NCBI RefSeq assembly: GCF_004323735.1 | Contig: NZ_CP036455.1 | Coordinates: 615,101-679,100 of the forward strand | Length of the DNA: 64,000 nt | Source of the DNA: Streptomonospora litoralis | Lineage (GTDB): Bacteria > Actinomycetota > Actinomycetes > Streptosporangiales > Streptosporangiaceae | Reading direction: 5' to 3' | Program-made: the position numbers and the translations under genes | Notes under the pieces: generated by a model | The model's database searches: none | The model's input: only the letters and a program-made list of their open reading frames with translations | What the model was told of the DNA's origin: nothing | Shown: piece by piece, positions 15,189 to 23,643 of the stretch | Numbering within the stretch: the first letter of the stretch is position 1 | Layout of the letters: every line of letters starts with the position of its first letter

Positions 15189-16349
15189 ATGACGTTGCCA
15201 GTCGTCACCGCCATCGCGGGTGCGCTCGCTGTCGCGGCGGGAGCCGCCTTCCAGGAGCGGTCGGTCATGCTGGCTCCCCGGTTGGGCCAGCTGCGGCTGC
15301 TGTCGTTCCTGGTGCGCAGCCGGGGCTGGTGCCTGGGCACGTTGCTGACGGTCGTGGGTGTGGTGGCGCACATGGTGGCGCTGGGCTATGCGCCGCTGAT
15401 CGTCATCCAGCCGATCGGCGTCAGCGGGCTGCTGTTCGCGGTCATGCTGTCGGCGTTCTTCCGGCGCCAGCGCCTGACGAAGTCGCAGGTCTTCGGTTCG
15501 CTCGCGGTGACGGCGGCGCTGGCCGGGCTGCTGGCCACGCTGCCGGGCCACGGCGGGACACCCGTGCCCACCCACGCCGAGATGTTCCTGATGCCGGCGG
15601 GATGCGTGGGAGTGATGCTGGCCTGCGTCGCGGCGGCGCGGTTCACCGGGGCGACCACGCGGGCCTGGATGCTGGCGCTGGCGGGAGGAGTCGCCTACGG
15701 GGCCACGTCGGCCTTCGCCCGGGTCATCGGCTCCGCCGCCGTCACCGACGTCCTCGCCCTGGTGCAGCCGCTCACGCTGGTCGGGCTGGCGATCGGCCTC
15801 AGCGGGGCCGTCGTCGTGCAGAACGCCTACCGCAGCGGGCATTTCGCGCTGGCCTACGCGACGCTGCTCATCAGCGACCCGTTGTCGGCCGCCGCGATCG
15901 GGGTCGCCTTCTTCGACGAGCGGATGCCCCACGGGCCGATCGACGGGTCGATCGCGGCCGGAGCCGCGGTCCTGCTCGTGGCAGGAGTGGTCACGCTGGC
16001 CCGCTCCAGCCGACCGACAGGCCAGGCCGTACAGGACGCGTCGACCGATGAGGACGGGATGATGCACCCGGCGGCCGGCGGCGCCGCCCCGGCGTCGGAC
16101 GGCGGCGAGCGGCCCGCTCCGGACGCGCGACCGCGCCCCCACTCCCCCGGGCCGGAGGGGCGGCCGGGCCCCGCGCACAGCCGCACCCGCGACCCGGGCG
16201 CCCGTTCCGTCCATCCGGTCCACTCGGCCAAGCCCGCCGCCGACCCGGTGGCCGGGTCCGCGGGAACCTCCGGCCACACCCGCGACCGCGGCCGGGGCCA
16301 GGCCTACGGCCGCCACCGCAGCCGGGCGGCGAAACCCGCCGTGGAGTGA
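15189..16349 (+). CDS. DMT-superfamily (EamA/SMR-like) membrane transporter
   Basis: 386 residues from ATG 15189 (AAGGAGG 12 nt upstream). The first ~275 residues form about nine or ten membrane helices with the arrangement of the DMT superfamily (AFQERSVMLAPRLGQLRLL, HMVALGYAPLIVIQPIGVSG, GVAYGATSAFARVIG). This subgroup is widespread in actinobacteria; the substrate is unknown. The last ~100 residues are a hydrophilic Pro/Gly/Arg-rich tail, probably disordered and cytoplasmic. A repeat-family core lies just after the stop. Confidence 0.82.
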   Translation: MTLPVVTAIAGALAVAAGAAFQERSVMLAPRLGQLRLLSFLVRSRGWCLGTLLTVVGVVAHMVALGYAPLIVIQPIGVSGLLFAVMLSAFFRRQRLTKSQVFGSLAVTAALAGLLATLPGHGGTPVPTHAEMFLMPAGCVGVMLACVAAARFTGATTRAWMLALAGGVAYGATSAFARVIGSAAVTDVLALVQPLTLVGLAIGLSGAVVVQNAYRSGHFALAYATLLISDPLSAAAIGVAFFDERMPHGPIDGSIAAGAAVLLVAGVVTLARSSRPTGQAVQDASTDEDGMMHPAAGGAAPASDGGERPAPDARPRPHSPGPEGRPGPAHSRTRDPGARSVHPVHSAKPAADPVAGSAGTSGHTRDRGRGQAYGRHRSRAAKPAVE

Positions 16350-16402
16350 GCCTGGCCGCCGGCTGCGGTCCCCGGACCGAGAAGGCCGGCGAGGGGCGGC
16401 CC

Positions 16403-16443
16403 GTGTCTGCTGTGCGGCCTTCTGGTCTGCCGGGCGGCGGGCC
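16403..16443 (-). repeat. Solitary copy of dispersed repeat core
   Basis: Read on the minus strand this segment contains CCGGCAGACCAGAAGGCCGC and CACAGCAGAC, matching the core found at 31.5, 32.4-32.9, 57.05 and 57.3 kb. Only the core is present, between two convergent genes. No hairpin of the TCTATYGCG type accompanies it. Confidence 0.7.
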
Positions 16444-16477
16444 ATCTGGAGAAAACTCCCCCGTCCAGCGCTCGTCC

Positions 16478-17758
16478 TCAGCCGCCGGTCGCCGCGCGGA
16501 TACCCGCCAGTCCGCGGTAGATCTCCTCGTAGCGGGCCAGGGACGCCTGGTGGTCGTGCTGGGAGACCAGCCGCCGGCTCGCCTCCCCCATCCGCGCGCG
16601 GTCCCGGGGGTTGGCCAGGATCTCCCCGGCGTACTTGGCGAGGTCGCCGGCGCTGCCGGGCGGGTAGAGGTAGCCGTTGTGCCCCGTCTGCACCAGGTGC
16701 GGCAGCGCCAGCGCGTCGGCGGCGACGACCGGCAGGCCGCTGGCCATGGCCTCCAGGGTGGCGATGCTCTGCAGTTCGGCCGTGCCCGCGATGGTGAACA
16801 CGTCGGCGGCGTGGTAGACGTCCGGCAGGTCGACGTCGGGGACGAACCCCAGTAGGTGGACGCGGTCGGCGACGCCGCACTGCTCGGCGAGCTCCTCCAG
16901 GTGGGAGCGCTGCGGCCCGGTACCCGCGACGACGAGCTGGGCGTCCGAGTCGGTCATGTGCCCCAGGGCCTCGACGAGTTCGCCGATGTTCTTCTCGGCG
17001 TCCAACCGACCGACGAACGCGAGCGTGGGCCGGTCGGGCACGCCCAGTCGCCGCCGGATCCGCGCGCGTTCGGCGTCTCCGCCTTCCGGCGGCCGGAAAC
17101 GGTGCAGATCGGTGCCGCAGGAGACCGCCTCGACCGGGCGGTGGAACCCCTTCTCCAGCAGCAGCTGGGCGGCGATGCGGGTGGGCGTGGTGACGTGGTC
17201 GGCCTCGGAGGTGACCCGCACGAAGTCGCGCCACGCGCCGACGCCGATGACCGAGCGCAGCGACGGCGGACAGTGCAGGTAGGTGAACAGGTTCTCCGGC
17301 ATGAAGTGGTTGGTGGCCACGACCGGGATGCCGTGGCGGCGCGCGGCGCGCAGCAGCAGGCGGCCGACGATGAAGTGGTTCTGGATGTGCACGGCGTCGG
17401 GGCGCAGCCGGCCGAGGAGGCGGTCGATGTGTCCGGGCAGGCCCGCGGGGACGGCCAGGCGCACGGTCTCGTGCACCATCGAGGGCACCGACCGCAGCCG
17501 GTGCTCGACGACTCCGGCGACCTCGGCCACATGCGGACGGCCGTCGGGAGACTGGCACAGCACGTGCACGTCACCGCCCCGCTCGGCGAGCCCGCGCGCC
17601 AGCCGGGCGGTGAACAGCGATGCGCCGTTGACGTCGGGCGGGAACGTGTCGGAACCGATGAGTACGCGCGGGCGGGCTGAGCCTGCGGGACCGTCCTGCT
17701 GTGCGGTCCCGTGCGTCCGATGGCGGCTCGGCGGTGCGAAGGAGAAGGTTTCGCCCAT
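16478..17758 (-). CDS. GT4-family glycosyltransferase
   Basis: 426 residues, ATG 17758. A short polar N-terminus leads to two Rossmann-like domains. The acceptor-side motif DTFPPDVNGASLFTARLARG is typical of PimB'/MgtA-like GT4 enzymes. The donor side holds VGRLDAEKNIGELVEAL, LLGFVPDVDLPDVYHAADVF and the E-x7-E type motif EAMASGLPVVAADA. These enzymes transfer a sugar, often mannose from a GDP-sugar, to a lipid or glycan acceptor at the membrane. The precise acceptor here is not determinable. It is a monocistronic-looking gene downstream of the HtrA-like gene. Confidence 0.87.
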   Translation of the reverse strand: MGETFSFAPPSRHRTHGTAQQDGPAGSARPRVLIGSDTFPPDVNGASLFTARLARGLAERGGDVHVLCQSPDGRPHVAEVAGVVEHRLRSVPSMVHETVRLAVPAGLPGHIDRLLGRLRPDAVHIQNHFIVGRLLLRAARRHGIPVVATNHFMPENLFTYLHCPPSLRSVIGVGAWRDFVRVTSEADHVTTPTRIAAQLLLEKGFHRPVEAVSCGTDLHRFRPPEGGDAERARIRRRLGVPDRPTLAFVGRLDAEKNIGELVEALGHMTDSDAQLVVAGTGPQRSHLEELAEQCGVADRVHLLGFVPDVDLPDVYHAADVFTIAGTAELQSIATLEAMASGLPVVAADALALPHLVQTGHNGYLYPPGSAGDLAKYAGEILANPRDRARMGEASRRLVSQHDHQASLARYEEIYRGLAGIRAATGG

Positions 17759-18059
17759 GGTCGGGTCTCCAGATCGAGGCGCGGATGAGCAGGCCGCACC
17801 GTGGTTGCGGTCGACTTCCGGTCACTGCCTTCGGCGGCGTCGCCGCGGCCCGCCGGGCGGCCGCGTGCCGCGTGGTCCCGCGAACGATACACCCGGCACC
17901 GCGGAATACACCGAGCGCGGCCCCGGTGTCGCACAGCGGAGCCGCCCGCCGGTGTCGCCGACCCCGCGACGCCGGGCCGGGGTGCGCCGCGCGGCGCACC
18001 CCGGCCCGGTCTCCCCTTTCCGTCCGGCCTGTTCGATCCGGGCGGATCGGGCGGGTGGG
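17759..18059. other. Gene-free gap with strong palindrome
   Basis: 301 bp between the glycosyltransferase start and the protease stop. It contains the 38-bp palindrome at 17972-18009. Nothing coding is convincing; a promoter for the glycosyltransferase is expected here but I see no clear hexamers. Confidence 0.5.
17972..18009 (-). terminator. Perfect 38-bp palindrome downstream of the HtrA-like gene
   Basis: Nineteen bases (17972-17990, beginning CCGGGCCGGGGTGCG) are exactly reverse-complemented by 17991-18009 with no spacer. It lies 50 bp after the protease stop. In RNA it would fold as an extremely stable hairpin with a 4-base loop; no U-tract follows on the minus strand. A terminator is the simplest reading. 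Confidence 0.6.
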
Positions 18060-19874
18060 TCAGCCGTTGAGGCTGTCGGAGGACTGAGCCGACAGTGTCA
18101 CGTCGACCTGCTGCTCCTCACCGTCGCGGACGTAGCCGATGGTGATCGTGTCGCCGGGCTGGTGGGCGCGGATGGCGGCGATGAGGGCGTTGGGGCCCTC
18201 CACCTGTTCACCGTCGACGCTGACGATCCGGTCCCCGCGCTGGATGCCCGCCTGCGCCGCGGCGCCGCCGTCGGTCACCTCAACCACCGTGGCGCCCTCG
18301 GCGTCGCGCTGGTCGGTGATGGTGGCCTCGATGGCCGCATAGTTCGCCTGGCCGTCCTCGATCAGCTGCTGGGCGATGGGCTTGGCCTGGTTGATCGGGA
18401 TCGCGAAGCCGAGCCCGATCGAGCCGGCCTGGCTGCCCATGCCGCCGCTCGTCGAGGCGATAGCGGTGTTGATGCCGATCACCTCGCCGCTCATGTTCAT
18501 CAGCGGCCCGCCGGAGTTGCCGGGGTTGATCGGGGCGTCGGTCTGGATGGCGTTGATGACCGTGGAGGTCTGCAGCTGCTCCTGCTGCTGCGGCTGCTGC
18601 TCCGGCAGCCCGAACGGGTTCTGCGGCTGCTGCGGCTGCTGCTCCTCCTGCTGCCCGCCGGTGGCCCCGGTGTTGACGGGCCGGTCCAGGGCGCTGACCA
18701 CACCGCTGGTGACGGTCCCCTGCAGCCCGAGGGGGGCGCCGATCGCGACGACCTTCGCGCCCACCTGCACCTTGTCGGAGTTGCCCAGCTTGGCGGTGGT
18801 GAGCCCGCTCTTGCCCTCGGCCTCGATGACCGCGAGGTCGGAGACGGGGTCGGTGCCGAGGATCTGCGCCTGGGCCTCGCTGCCGTCGTTGAAGGACACG
18901 GTCACCGTGTCGCCCTCGGCCGCGGCGACGACGTGGGCGTTGGTGAGGATCTGGCCGTCGGAGCTGATGATCGCTCCGCTGCCGCTGCCCTGGCCCGCCG
19001 AGATGGACACGACGCTGGGCAATGCCTTGTCGGCGACCTGGCTGACACCGCCGGCGGAGACGGAGCCCTCGGAACCGTCGGTCAGCGCGGAGGTGCCGCC
19101 TCCGCCGTCGATCAGGTAGGCGCTGACGGCCGCGGCGGCCGGTCCCACGATGAGGCTGGTGATCAGCGCCGTGACAGCGGCGACCGCGATCGCCGCCGAG
19201 TTGCGGCGGAAGAACGACGGCTTGCGCGGCTGCTCGCCGTGCGGTCCCCCCGGTGCGCCGTCGCCGTAGGGAGGCGGCGGGTAGCCGCCGGGGTGTCCGG
19301 GTCCGCCGGGGTGTCCGGGCCCGCCGGGGTGTCCGGGCCCGCCGGGGTGGCCCGGCCCGCCCGGCTGCCATCCGCCGTGCCCCGGTCCGGGGCCGTAGGG
19401 GGAGCCGGGATGCCCCGCGGCACCCGCACCGGACCATGCGCCCGCTTCGTGGCCGCCGGTGCCGCCGTGCGGAGGCGGACCGTAGGGGCCATGGTGCGCG
19501 GCGCCGGGGGCGGGCTGGGCGTGCTCGGGCGGCTGCGGCGGCTCGTGGCGGCCCGCGGCCTGGGGGTCATCGGCTCCGGGACCTGCGTTCGAACGCGGCG
19601 GGCCCTCGGCTCCGGACGACCGCCAGGGATCGCCCGCCTCCGATGTGGCGCCGCCGGCCGGCTCTGCCCCGGCGGCGGCACGGGGGTCTGCGGCGTCGGG
19701 AGCCGGCGCGGCACCGCCCTCGGACGGCCGCTCCGATCCCGCGGACTCGGCCGGGGTCTCGGGGTCGGCGCCGGTCCGGGCCGGGTCCGCGGACGCGTCG
19801 GCCGGCTGCGCCGGACGGCCTTCGCCGTCCTGGCCCCCGTGGGGGAAGCCCTTGTTGGGGTCGCTGGCACTCAT
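18060..19874 (-). CDS. HtrA/DegP-like membrane-anchored serine protease with PDZ domain
   Basis: 604 residues, ATG 19874 after GGAGGAG. A long Pro/Gly/Ala-rich cytoplasmic N-terminus (~1-220) includes a run of GGPGHP repeats. One membrane helix (~224-250) anchors the enzyme outside the cell. The S1C protease triad is His ~310 (TNAHVVAA), Asp ~345 (DLAVIE) and Ser ~451 (GNSGGP). A glutamine-rich insert (~400-435, QPQQPQNPFGLPEQQPQQQ) interrupts the protease between Asp and Ser. A PDZ domain (QAGIQRGDRIVSVDGEQV) ends the chain. Homologues degrade or process misfolded envelope proteins. A -10-like TAACCT lies at 19927-19922. Confidence 0.93.
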   Translation of the reverse strand: MSASDPNKGFPHGGQDGEGRPAQPADASADPARTGADPETPAESAGSERPSEGGAAPAPDAADPRAAAGAEPAGGATSEAGDPWRSSGAEGPPRSNAGPGADDPQAAGRHEPPQPPEHAQPAPGAAHHGPYGPPPHGGTGGHEAGAWSGAGAAGHPGSPYGPGPGHGGWQPGGPGHPGGPGHPGGPGHPGGPGHPGGYPPPPYGDGAPGGPHGEQPRKPSFFRRNSAAIAVAAVTALITSLIVGPAAAAVSAYLIDGGGGTSALTDGSEGSVSAGGVSQVADKALPSVVSISAGQGSGSGAIISSDGQILTNAHVVAAAEGDTVTVSFNDGSEAQAQILGTDPVSDLAVIEAEGKSGLTTAKLGNSDKVQVGAKVVAIGAPLGLQGTVTSGVVSALDRPVNTGATGGQQEEQQPQQPQNPFGLPEQQPQQQEQLQTSTVINAIQTDAPINPGNSGGPLMNMSGEVIGINTAIASTSGGMGSQAGSIGLGFAIPINQAKPIAQQLIEDGQANYAAIEATITDQRDAEGATVVEVTDGGAAAQAGIQRGDRIVSVDGEQVEGPNALIAAIRAHQPGDTITIGYVRDGEEQQVDVTLSAQSSDSLNG

Positions 19875-20211
19875 TTGCTCCTCCGGATACTCGACCTGTT
19901 ACCGACAACCATCGGGCGCCGAGGTTAGAAGGCGGTGAGACAGCGGAAAACCTGGGTTTCGAGTCTCGCCCGGGCCCGTCAAGGCGATCGCGGTCGAATC
20001 GGGTAACTCCGGGTACCCCTGCCCATTCGAGACGCGAAGACGACATCGGCGCGCCTCGCACTCCGTCCGGGTCCGCTGTCCGATCATGGGATTCGACACG
20101 GCGGGCGCAGCCGTCCGCCGCCTCCTCTGCCGGACAGCCGCGTGGCCGCCCACTGACCCTGGTTCGCGGGCCACGCGGTGTTCTCGGGTGGCCGATGTCC
20201 CTTGTACCGGG
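19875..20211. other. Intergenic region upstream of the protease
   Basis: 337 bp. The protease promoter probably lies next to its start: a minus-strand TAACCT (19927-19922) would give a leader of about 40 nt. A hairpin at 20138-20178 belongs to the sulfurtransferase end. No gene is supported. Confidence 0.45.
20138..20178 (-). terminator. Hairpin downstream of the sulfurtransferase
   Basis: CCGCGTGGCC (20138-20147) and GGCCACGCGG (20169-20178) pair perfectly around a 21-nt loop, 33 bp beyond the sulfurtransferase stop on the minus strand. Confidence 0.5.
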
Positions 20212-21078
20212 TCATGCGGGCCGCCCGTCCTCCCCCGTCTCGGCGGGCAGCCCGGCGTCGGCGCCCCACGCGCTCCACGAGCCCGGATAGAGGCGGGTGC
20301 GGGTGTATCCGGCGTGCTCCAGGGCGAGCAGGTTGTGGCAGGCGGTGACCCCGGAGCCGCAGTAGGCGGTGATGGTCTCGGCGGAGTCGGCGCCCAGCGA
20401 GGCGAACCGCTCACGCAGCCGGTCGGGGGCGGCGAAGCGTCCGTCCTCGGTCAGATTGCCCGTCCAGGCAGCGCTGCGCGCTCCGGGGATGTGGCCGGGC
20501 CGGGCGTCCACCGCGGCGGGTTCGGCGCCGGTGTAGCGCTCGTGGGCGCGGGCGTCGACGAGCAGCCGGTCGGGATCGCCGGTGGCGGTCCGCACGGCGG
20601 AGGTGTCGGCGACCCGCTCCGCGGGCCACGGCACGGGAGTACGCTCACGGGGCTCGGGTTCGACCCGGCCCGTCTCCAGCGCTCCGGGCCAGGCGTCGAT
20701 CCCGCCGTCGAGCACCGCGGCCGGGGAACCGAGGGTGCGCAGCATCCACACCAGCCGCGCCGCGGTCGAGCCGCCGCTGTCGTCGTAGGCGACGACCGGT
20801 GTGCCGTCACCGATCCCCAGCGAGCCGAGGGAGGCGGCGAAGTCCGCGGGCTCGGGCAGCGGGTGGCGGCCGCCGGCCTCGGTCGCGGGGGCGGCGAGGT
20901 CGGTGTCGAGGTCGGCGAACACCGCGCCGGGCAGGTGTCCGGCCAGGTAGGCCGCGTAGCCGGACCGGCCGTCCAGATACCACCGGACGTCGGCCACGAG
21001 CACCTCGCCCCGGTGGTGCATCAGCCACTCGGGCGAGACGACGACGGGCAGGCCGGGCGTTTTCTCATCGGTTGGCAT
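20212..21078 (-). CDS. Two-domain rhodanese-type sulfurtransferase
   Basis: 288 residues, ATG 21078. The N-terminal rhodanese domain (VLVADVRWYL, YLAGHLPGAVFADLD) is inactive-type. The C-terminal domain carries the active-site loop CGSGVTA with the persulfide-forming cysteine after DARPGHIPGA. This layout is that of SseA/thiosulfate or 3-mercaptopyruvate sulfurtransferases, which move sulfane sulfur to cyanide or thiols in the cytoplasm. The CGSGVTAC loop is of the mercaptopyruvate type rather than CRKGVTA. The two small membrane genes upstream read the same way. Confidence 0.9.
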   Translation of the reverse strand: MPTDEKTPGLPVVVSPEWLMHHRGEVLVADVRWYLDGRSGYAAYLAGHLPGAVFADLDTDLAAPATEAGGRHPLPEPADFAASLGSLGIGDGTPVVAYDDSGGSTAARLVWMLRTLGSPAAVLDGGIDAWPGALETGRVEPEPRERTPVPWPAERVADTSAVRTATGDPDRLLVDARAHERYTGAEPAAVDARPGHIPGARSAAWTGNLTEDGRFAAPDRLRERFASLGADSAETITAYCGSGVTACHNLLALEHAGYTRTRLYPGSWSAWGADAGLPAETGEDGRPA

Positions 21079-21107
21079 GGCAGCAAGCTACCCGCACGGC
21101 CCGCAGG

Positions 21108-21533
21108 TCAGACGGCCTCGTCCGGATCGCGGGATACGCGCGCGCGGCTGACGCGGCGCACCCACAGCAGGCCCAGCACGGGTAGCACGAGCGGGATGAA
21201 CAGGTAGCCGCTGCCGAAACGCGACCACACGGTGTCGTCGGGGAACGCCGCCGGATCGAACACGCTGAACGCACCCACCACCAGCACGCCGACCAACTCC
21301 ACCGCGCACGAGACCCCCGCCACCCGCAGCGACGTCCGGCCGCCGCGGATGAGGCCGACGGTCGCGACGATATAGACCACCCCGGCCAGCGCCGAGAGCA
21401 CGTAAGCCAGCGGCGCCTCCTCGAAGCGCGTGAAGATCTGCACGGCCGCGCGCGAGGTCGCCCCGACGGCGAAGATCGCGTACACGGCGACGAGGACGCG
21501 GCCGGGGCCGCTGCGGCCCGCGGAGTCAGACAC
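21108..21533 (-). CDS. Small four-helix membrane protein, unknown function
   Basis: 141 residues. GTG 21533 lies inside the end of the preceding gene (8-bp overlap), so the pair is translationally coupled. Four hydrophobic segments are seen (VLVAVYAIFAVGATSRA, YVLSALAGVVYIVATVGLI, VSCAVELVGVLVVGAFSVF, LFIPLVLPVLGLLWV). The C-terminus is basic then acidic (RRVSRARVSRDPDEAV). I recognise no named family. Together with its partner it may form one membrane complex. The rhodanese gene follows 29 bp later. Confidence 0.75.
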   Translation of the reverse strand: MSDSAGRSGPGRVLVAVYAIFAVGATSRAAVQIFTRFEEAPLAYVLSALAGVVYIVATVGLIRGGRTSLRVAGVSCAVELVGVLVVGAFSVFDPAAFPDDTVWSRFGSGYLFIPLVLPVLGLLWVRRVSRARVSRDPDEAV

Positions 21534-21891
21534 GAGAGGGGTCCCAGAGCTGTTCGAGGCGGACCATCATCACAGGCAGGATCAGGCAGGCGAACGCGAT
21601 GACGGCCGGGCCCCACCGGCTGCGCTCGACGAAGCCCCACACGGCGCAGGCGGGCGGGATAAGCACGACCGTGGCCAGATAGCTGATGAAGATCAGGGTC
21701 TCGGCGGGGCGCTCGCCGCGGGCCATCAGCACACCGGAGACCACGGCCTGGGCGATCACCAGCAGCCACAGCACGGCCGCCGCGACAAGGTGGGGCACGA
21801 CCATCGGCTGGTCGCGGAAGGTCGAGACCAGGCACCACCCGGCCAGGATCAGCGACGCGATCTGGATGGTGGTGGTCAGCGCTTCGACCAC
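21526..21891 (-). CDS. Small membrane protein, coupled to the next gene
   Basis: 121 residues. The start is placed at GTG 21891 because GGTGGAG sits 7 nt upstream; the frame stays open further up with no ribosome site. Four hydrophobic helices are seen (IQIASLILAGWCLVSTF, VVPHLVAAAVLWLLVIAQAVV, TLIFISYLATVVLIPPACAVWGF, AVIAFACLILPVMMV). No family motif is recognised. It lies divergent from the LLM oxidoreductase, with a BlaI-like operator between them. Confidence 0.72.
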   Translation of the reverse strand: MVEALTTTIQIASLILAGWCLVSTFRDQPMVVPHLVAAAVLWLLVIAQAVVSGVLMARGERPAETLIFISYLATVVLIPPACAVWGFVERSRWGPAVIAFACLILPVMMVRLEQLWDPSRV

Positions 21892-21980
21892 GAGTATTCT
21901 CCACCCCCGGATGATTGCGGTGCGGCCGGATTCGGCCCGCGCGCCGCTGGGCGCGCCGGTGCGGACCGGGCGCAGATGAC

Positions 21981-21997
21981 TACGACAGACTGTAGTA
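21981..21997. promoter_or_regulatory. BlaI/MecI/CopY-like operator candidate
   Basis: TACGACAGACTGTAGTA is a 17-bp dyad with one mismatched pair around the central A. It resembles the TACTACA...TGTAGTA operators of BlaI/MecI-family repressors. It lies in the divergent region between the small membrane operon (start 21891) and the LLM oxidoreductase (start 22146), so it could control either or both. No BlaI-family gene is in the window. Confidence 0.5.
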
Positions 21998-22145
21998 CCA
22001 CCGCGCCGCAGGTCGGAAACCGGGTCCGCCCCCGCCCCGCCCGCCGGCGGCGCGACACTTCGGCCGCGCACGCGCGTTGCGGCGTGTGGCAGCCCTTTCG
22101 GGGGGCAGCGGCCAGCTGACGACAGGTGAGGAGACGGAGCGCGCC

Positions 22146-22985
22146 ATGAAGTACGGAATCCTGATGTTCCCGACGCACGACGCCGTCGACCCCGCGACCC
22201 TCGCGCGCGAGGTCGAGGACCGCGGATTCGAGTCGCTGGTACTCCCCGAGCACAGCCACATCCCGGTCAGCCGCCGCTCGCCCTATCCCGGAGGCGGCGA
22301 CCTGCCGCGCATGTACGTCCACACCTACGACCCGTTCGTGGCGCTGACCGCGGCCGCCTCGGCGACGTCGACGCTGCGCATCGGCACCGGTGTCTGTCTG
22401 GTGGTGCAGCGCGACCCCATCCACACCGCCAAGCAGGTGGCCAGCCTGGACTTCCTCTCCGGCGGCCGGTTCCTGTTCGGCGTGGGTGCGGGCTGGAACC
22501 GCGAGGAGATGGCCGACCACGGCACGGACCCGCGGACCCGGATGCAGCGGATGGCCGAGAGCGTCAAGGCCATGAAGGAGCTGTGGACGAAGGACGAGGC
22601 GGAGTTCCACGGCGATTTCATCGACTTCGAGAAGAGCTGGGCCTGGCCCAAGCCTGCGCAGAAGCCGCACCCGCCGGTGATCGTCGGCGGCAACGGTCCC
22701 ACCGTCGAGGAGCGCGTCGTCGACTTCGGCGACGAGTGGATGCCGCAGGGGATCACTCTGGACAACGTCGGCGAGTTCGGCGACCGCGTGACCCGCCTGC
22801 AGCAGCTGGCCGCCGACGCCGGCCGGGACACCATCCCGGTCTCGCTGTACTACGCCGTACCCGACGAGGAGACCATCGACGCGTACGCGAAGGCGGGCGT
22901 GGGACGCGTCTTCTTCGGTGTGGACTCCGCGGGCCGCGACACCGTGCTGCCGCAGCTCGACCGGCTGGCCCAGCTGATCCGCTGA
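22146..22985 (+). CDS. LLM-class F420-dependent oxidoreductase
   Basis: 279 residues; ATG 22146 with GGAG-containing leader. It has the bacterial luciferase-like TIM barrel: MKYGILMFPTHDAVDPATLA start, RGFESLVLPEHSHIPVSR, RIGTGVCLVVQRDPIHTAKQ (cis-peptide and cofactor region), SGGRFLFGVGAGWNREEM, and PPVIVGGNGP. This subfamily in Actinobacteria uses reduced F420 rather than FMN to act on small organic substrates. The substrate is unknown. A candidate BlaI-type operator lies ~150 bp upstream and a hairpin follows the gene. Confidence 0.88.
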   Translation: MKYGILMFPTHDAVDPATLAREVEDRGFESLVLPEHSHIPVSRRSPYPGGGDLPRMYVHTYDPFVALTAAASATSTLRIGTGVCLVVQRDPIHTAKQVASLDFLSGGRFLFGVGAGWNREEMADHGTDPRTRMQRMAESVKAMKELWTKDEAEFHGDFIDFEKSWAWPKPAQKPHPPVIVGGNGPTVEERVVDFGDEWMPQGITLDNVGEFGDRVTRLQQLAADAGRDTIPVSLYYAVPDEETIDAYAKAGVGRVFFGVDSAGRDTVLPQLDRLAQLIR

Positions 22986-23079
22986 GGTGCGCACCCGGCC
23001 GCCGCGCTAGCGTCCGCCGTGCACGGGGGCGGGGGCGGGCGCGCCGCGAATACCGGAGGCCGGAGCGAGCCGCGGTTCA

Positions 23080-23097
23080 GGAGCGCTGCGGCGCTCC
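23080..23097. terminator. Short hairpin between convergent genes
   Basis: GGAGCGC - TGCG - GCGCTCC forms a 7-bp stem with a 4-nt loop, between the LLM gene end (22985) and the convergent membrane gene end (23173). It could terminate either strand. Confidence 0.4.
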
Positions 23098-23172
23098 GCC
23101 CGAGTCCGGCGGGCCGGGTCGGCGGACGCCCGGGGCGCCGCGTCCGACACCTACTCCGCTCGGCGCGGAAGG

Positions 23173-23616
23173 CTATCTGTACTGGCCGGGTCCGTAAGCG
23201 CCCGGTCCCGGAGCAGCGGACTCCCCGTAGTGGCCGACGCCTGGACCGTCCGGCCCCCACGCCGGGCCTCCGGCGGCCCGCGGCTCCGCCGCACTCGGCT
23301 GGGCCGCACCGCGGCCGCCGAACGCGAGCGCGATCAGGAGCAGGATCAGCGCGCCGCAGAGACCGCCGACGATGACGCAGCTGAGGACCGTCGTCAGGGG
23401 ACCTTCGAGGACCGGGATCGGCGCGAGCCAGAGCGCCGCTTCGTCCACGGTGAAGCCCAACCAGCTCAGGATCAGCAGCGCCCCCGCGGTGCGGATCAGT
23501 CCCCGCTTCGAGGAGGCGCGCCCGGCCAGGGATAGCGCGAGGATACCGACGATCAGCAGCGGTAGTTGGACCACCAACCGCGGCAGGGTGAAGACGAGAA
23601 AGTCCTGGGAGATCAT
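23173..23616 (-). CDS. Small membrane protein with Gly/Pro/Tyr-rich tail
   Basis: 147 residues, ATG 23616. Three hydrophobic segments (VVQLPLLIVGILALSLAG, AGALLILSWLGFTVDEAALWL, TVLSCVIVGGLCGALILLLIAL) are followed by ~45 residues rich in Gly, Pro, Ala and Tyr (GPDGPGVGHYGESAAPGP). It follows a similarly built gene by 27 bp, so the two are probably an operon and perhaps distant paralogues. I recognise no named family. The tail resembles disordered cytoplasmic tails of actinobacterial membrane proteins. Confidence 0.7.
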   Translation of the reverse strand: MISQDFLVFTLPRLVVQLPLLIVGILALSLAGRASSKRGLIRTAGALLILSWLGFTVDEAALWLAPIPVLEGPLTTVLSCVIVGGLCGALILLLIALAFGGRGAAQPSAAEPRAAGGPAWGPDGPGVGHYGESAAPGPGAYGPGQYR

Positions 23617-23643
23617 TGCGCGGCTCCGTTTCGTCGGAAGGGC

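Noticed and set aside
14808-17558. A 916-codon minus-strand open frame
   Set aside because: It is antisense to the DMT transporter and out of frame with the glycosyltransferase; composition is Arg/Gly/Pro with no domain.
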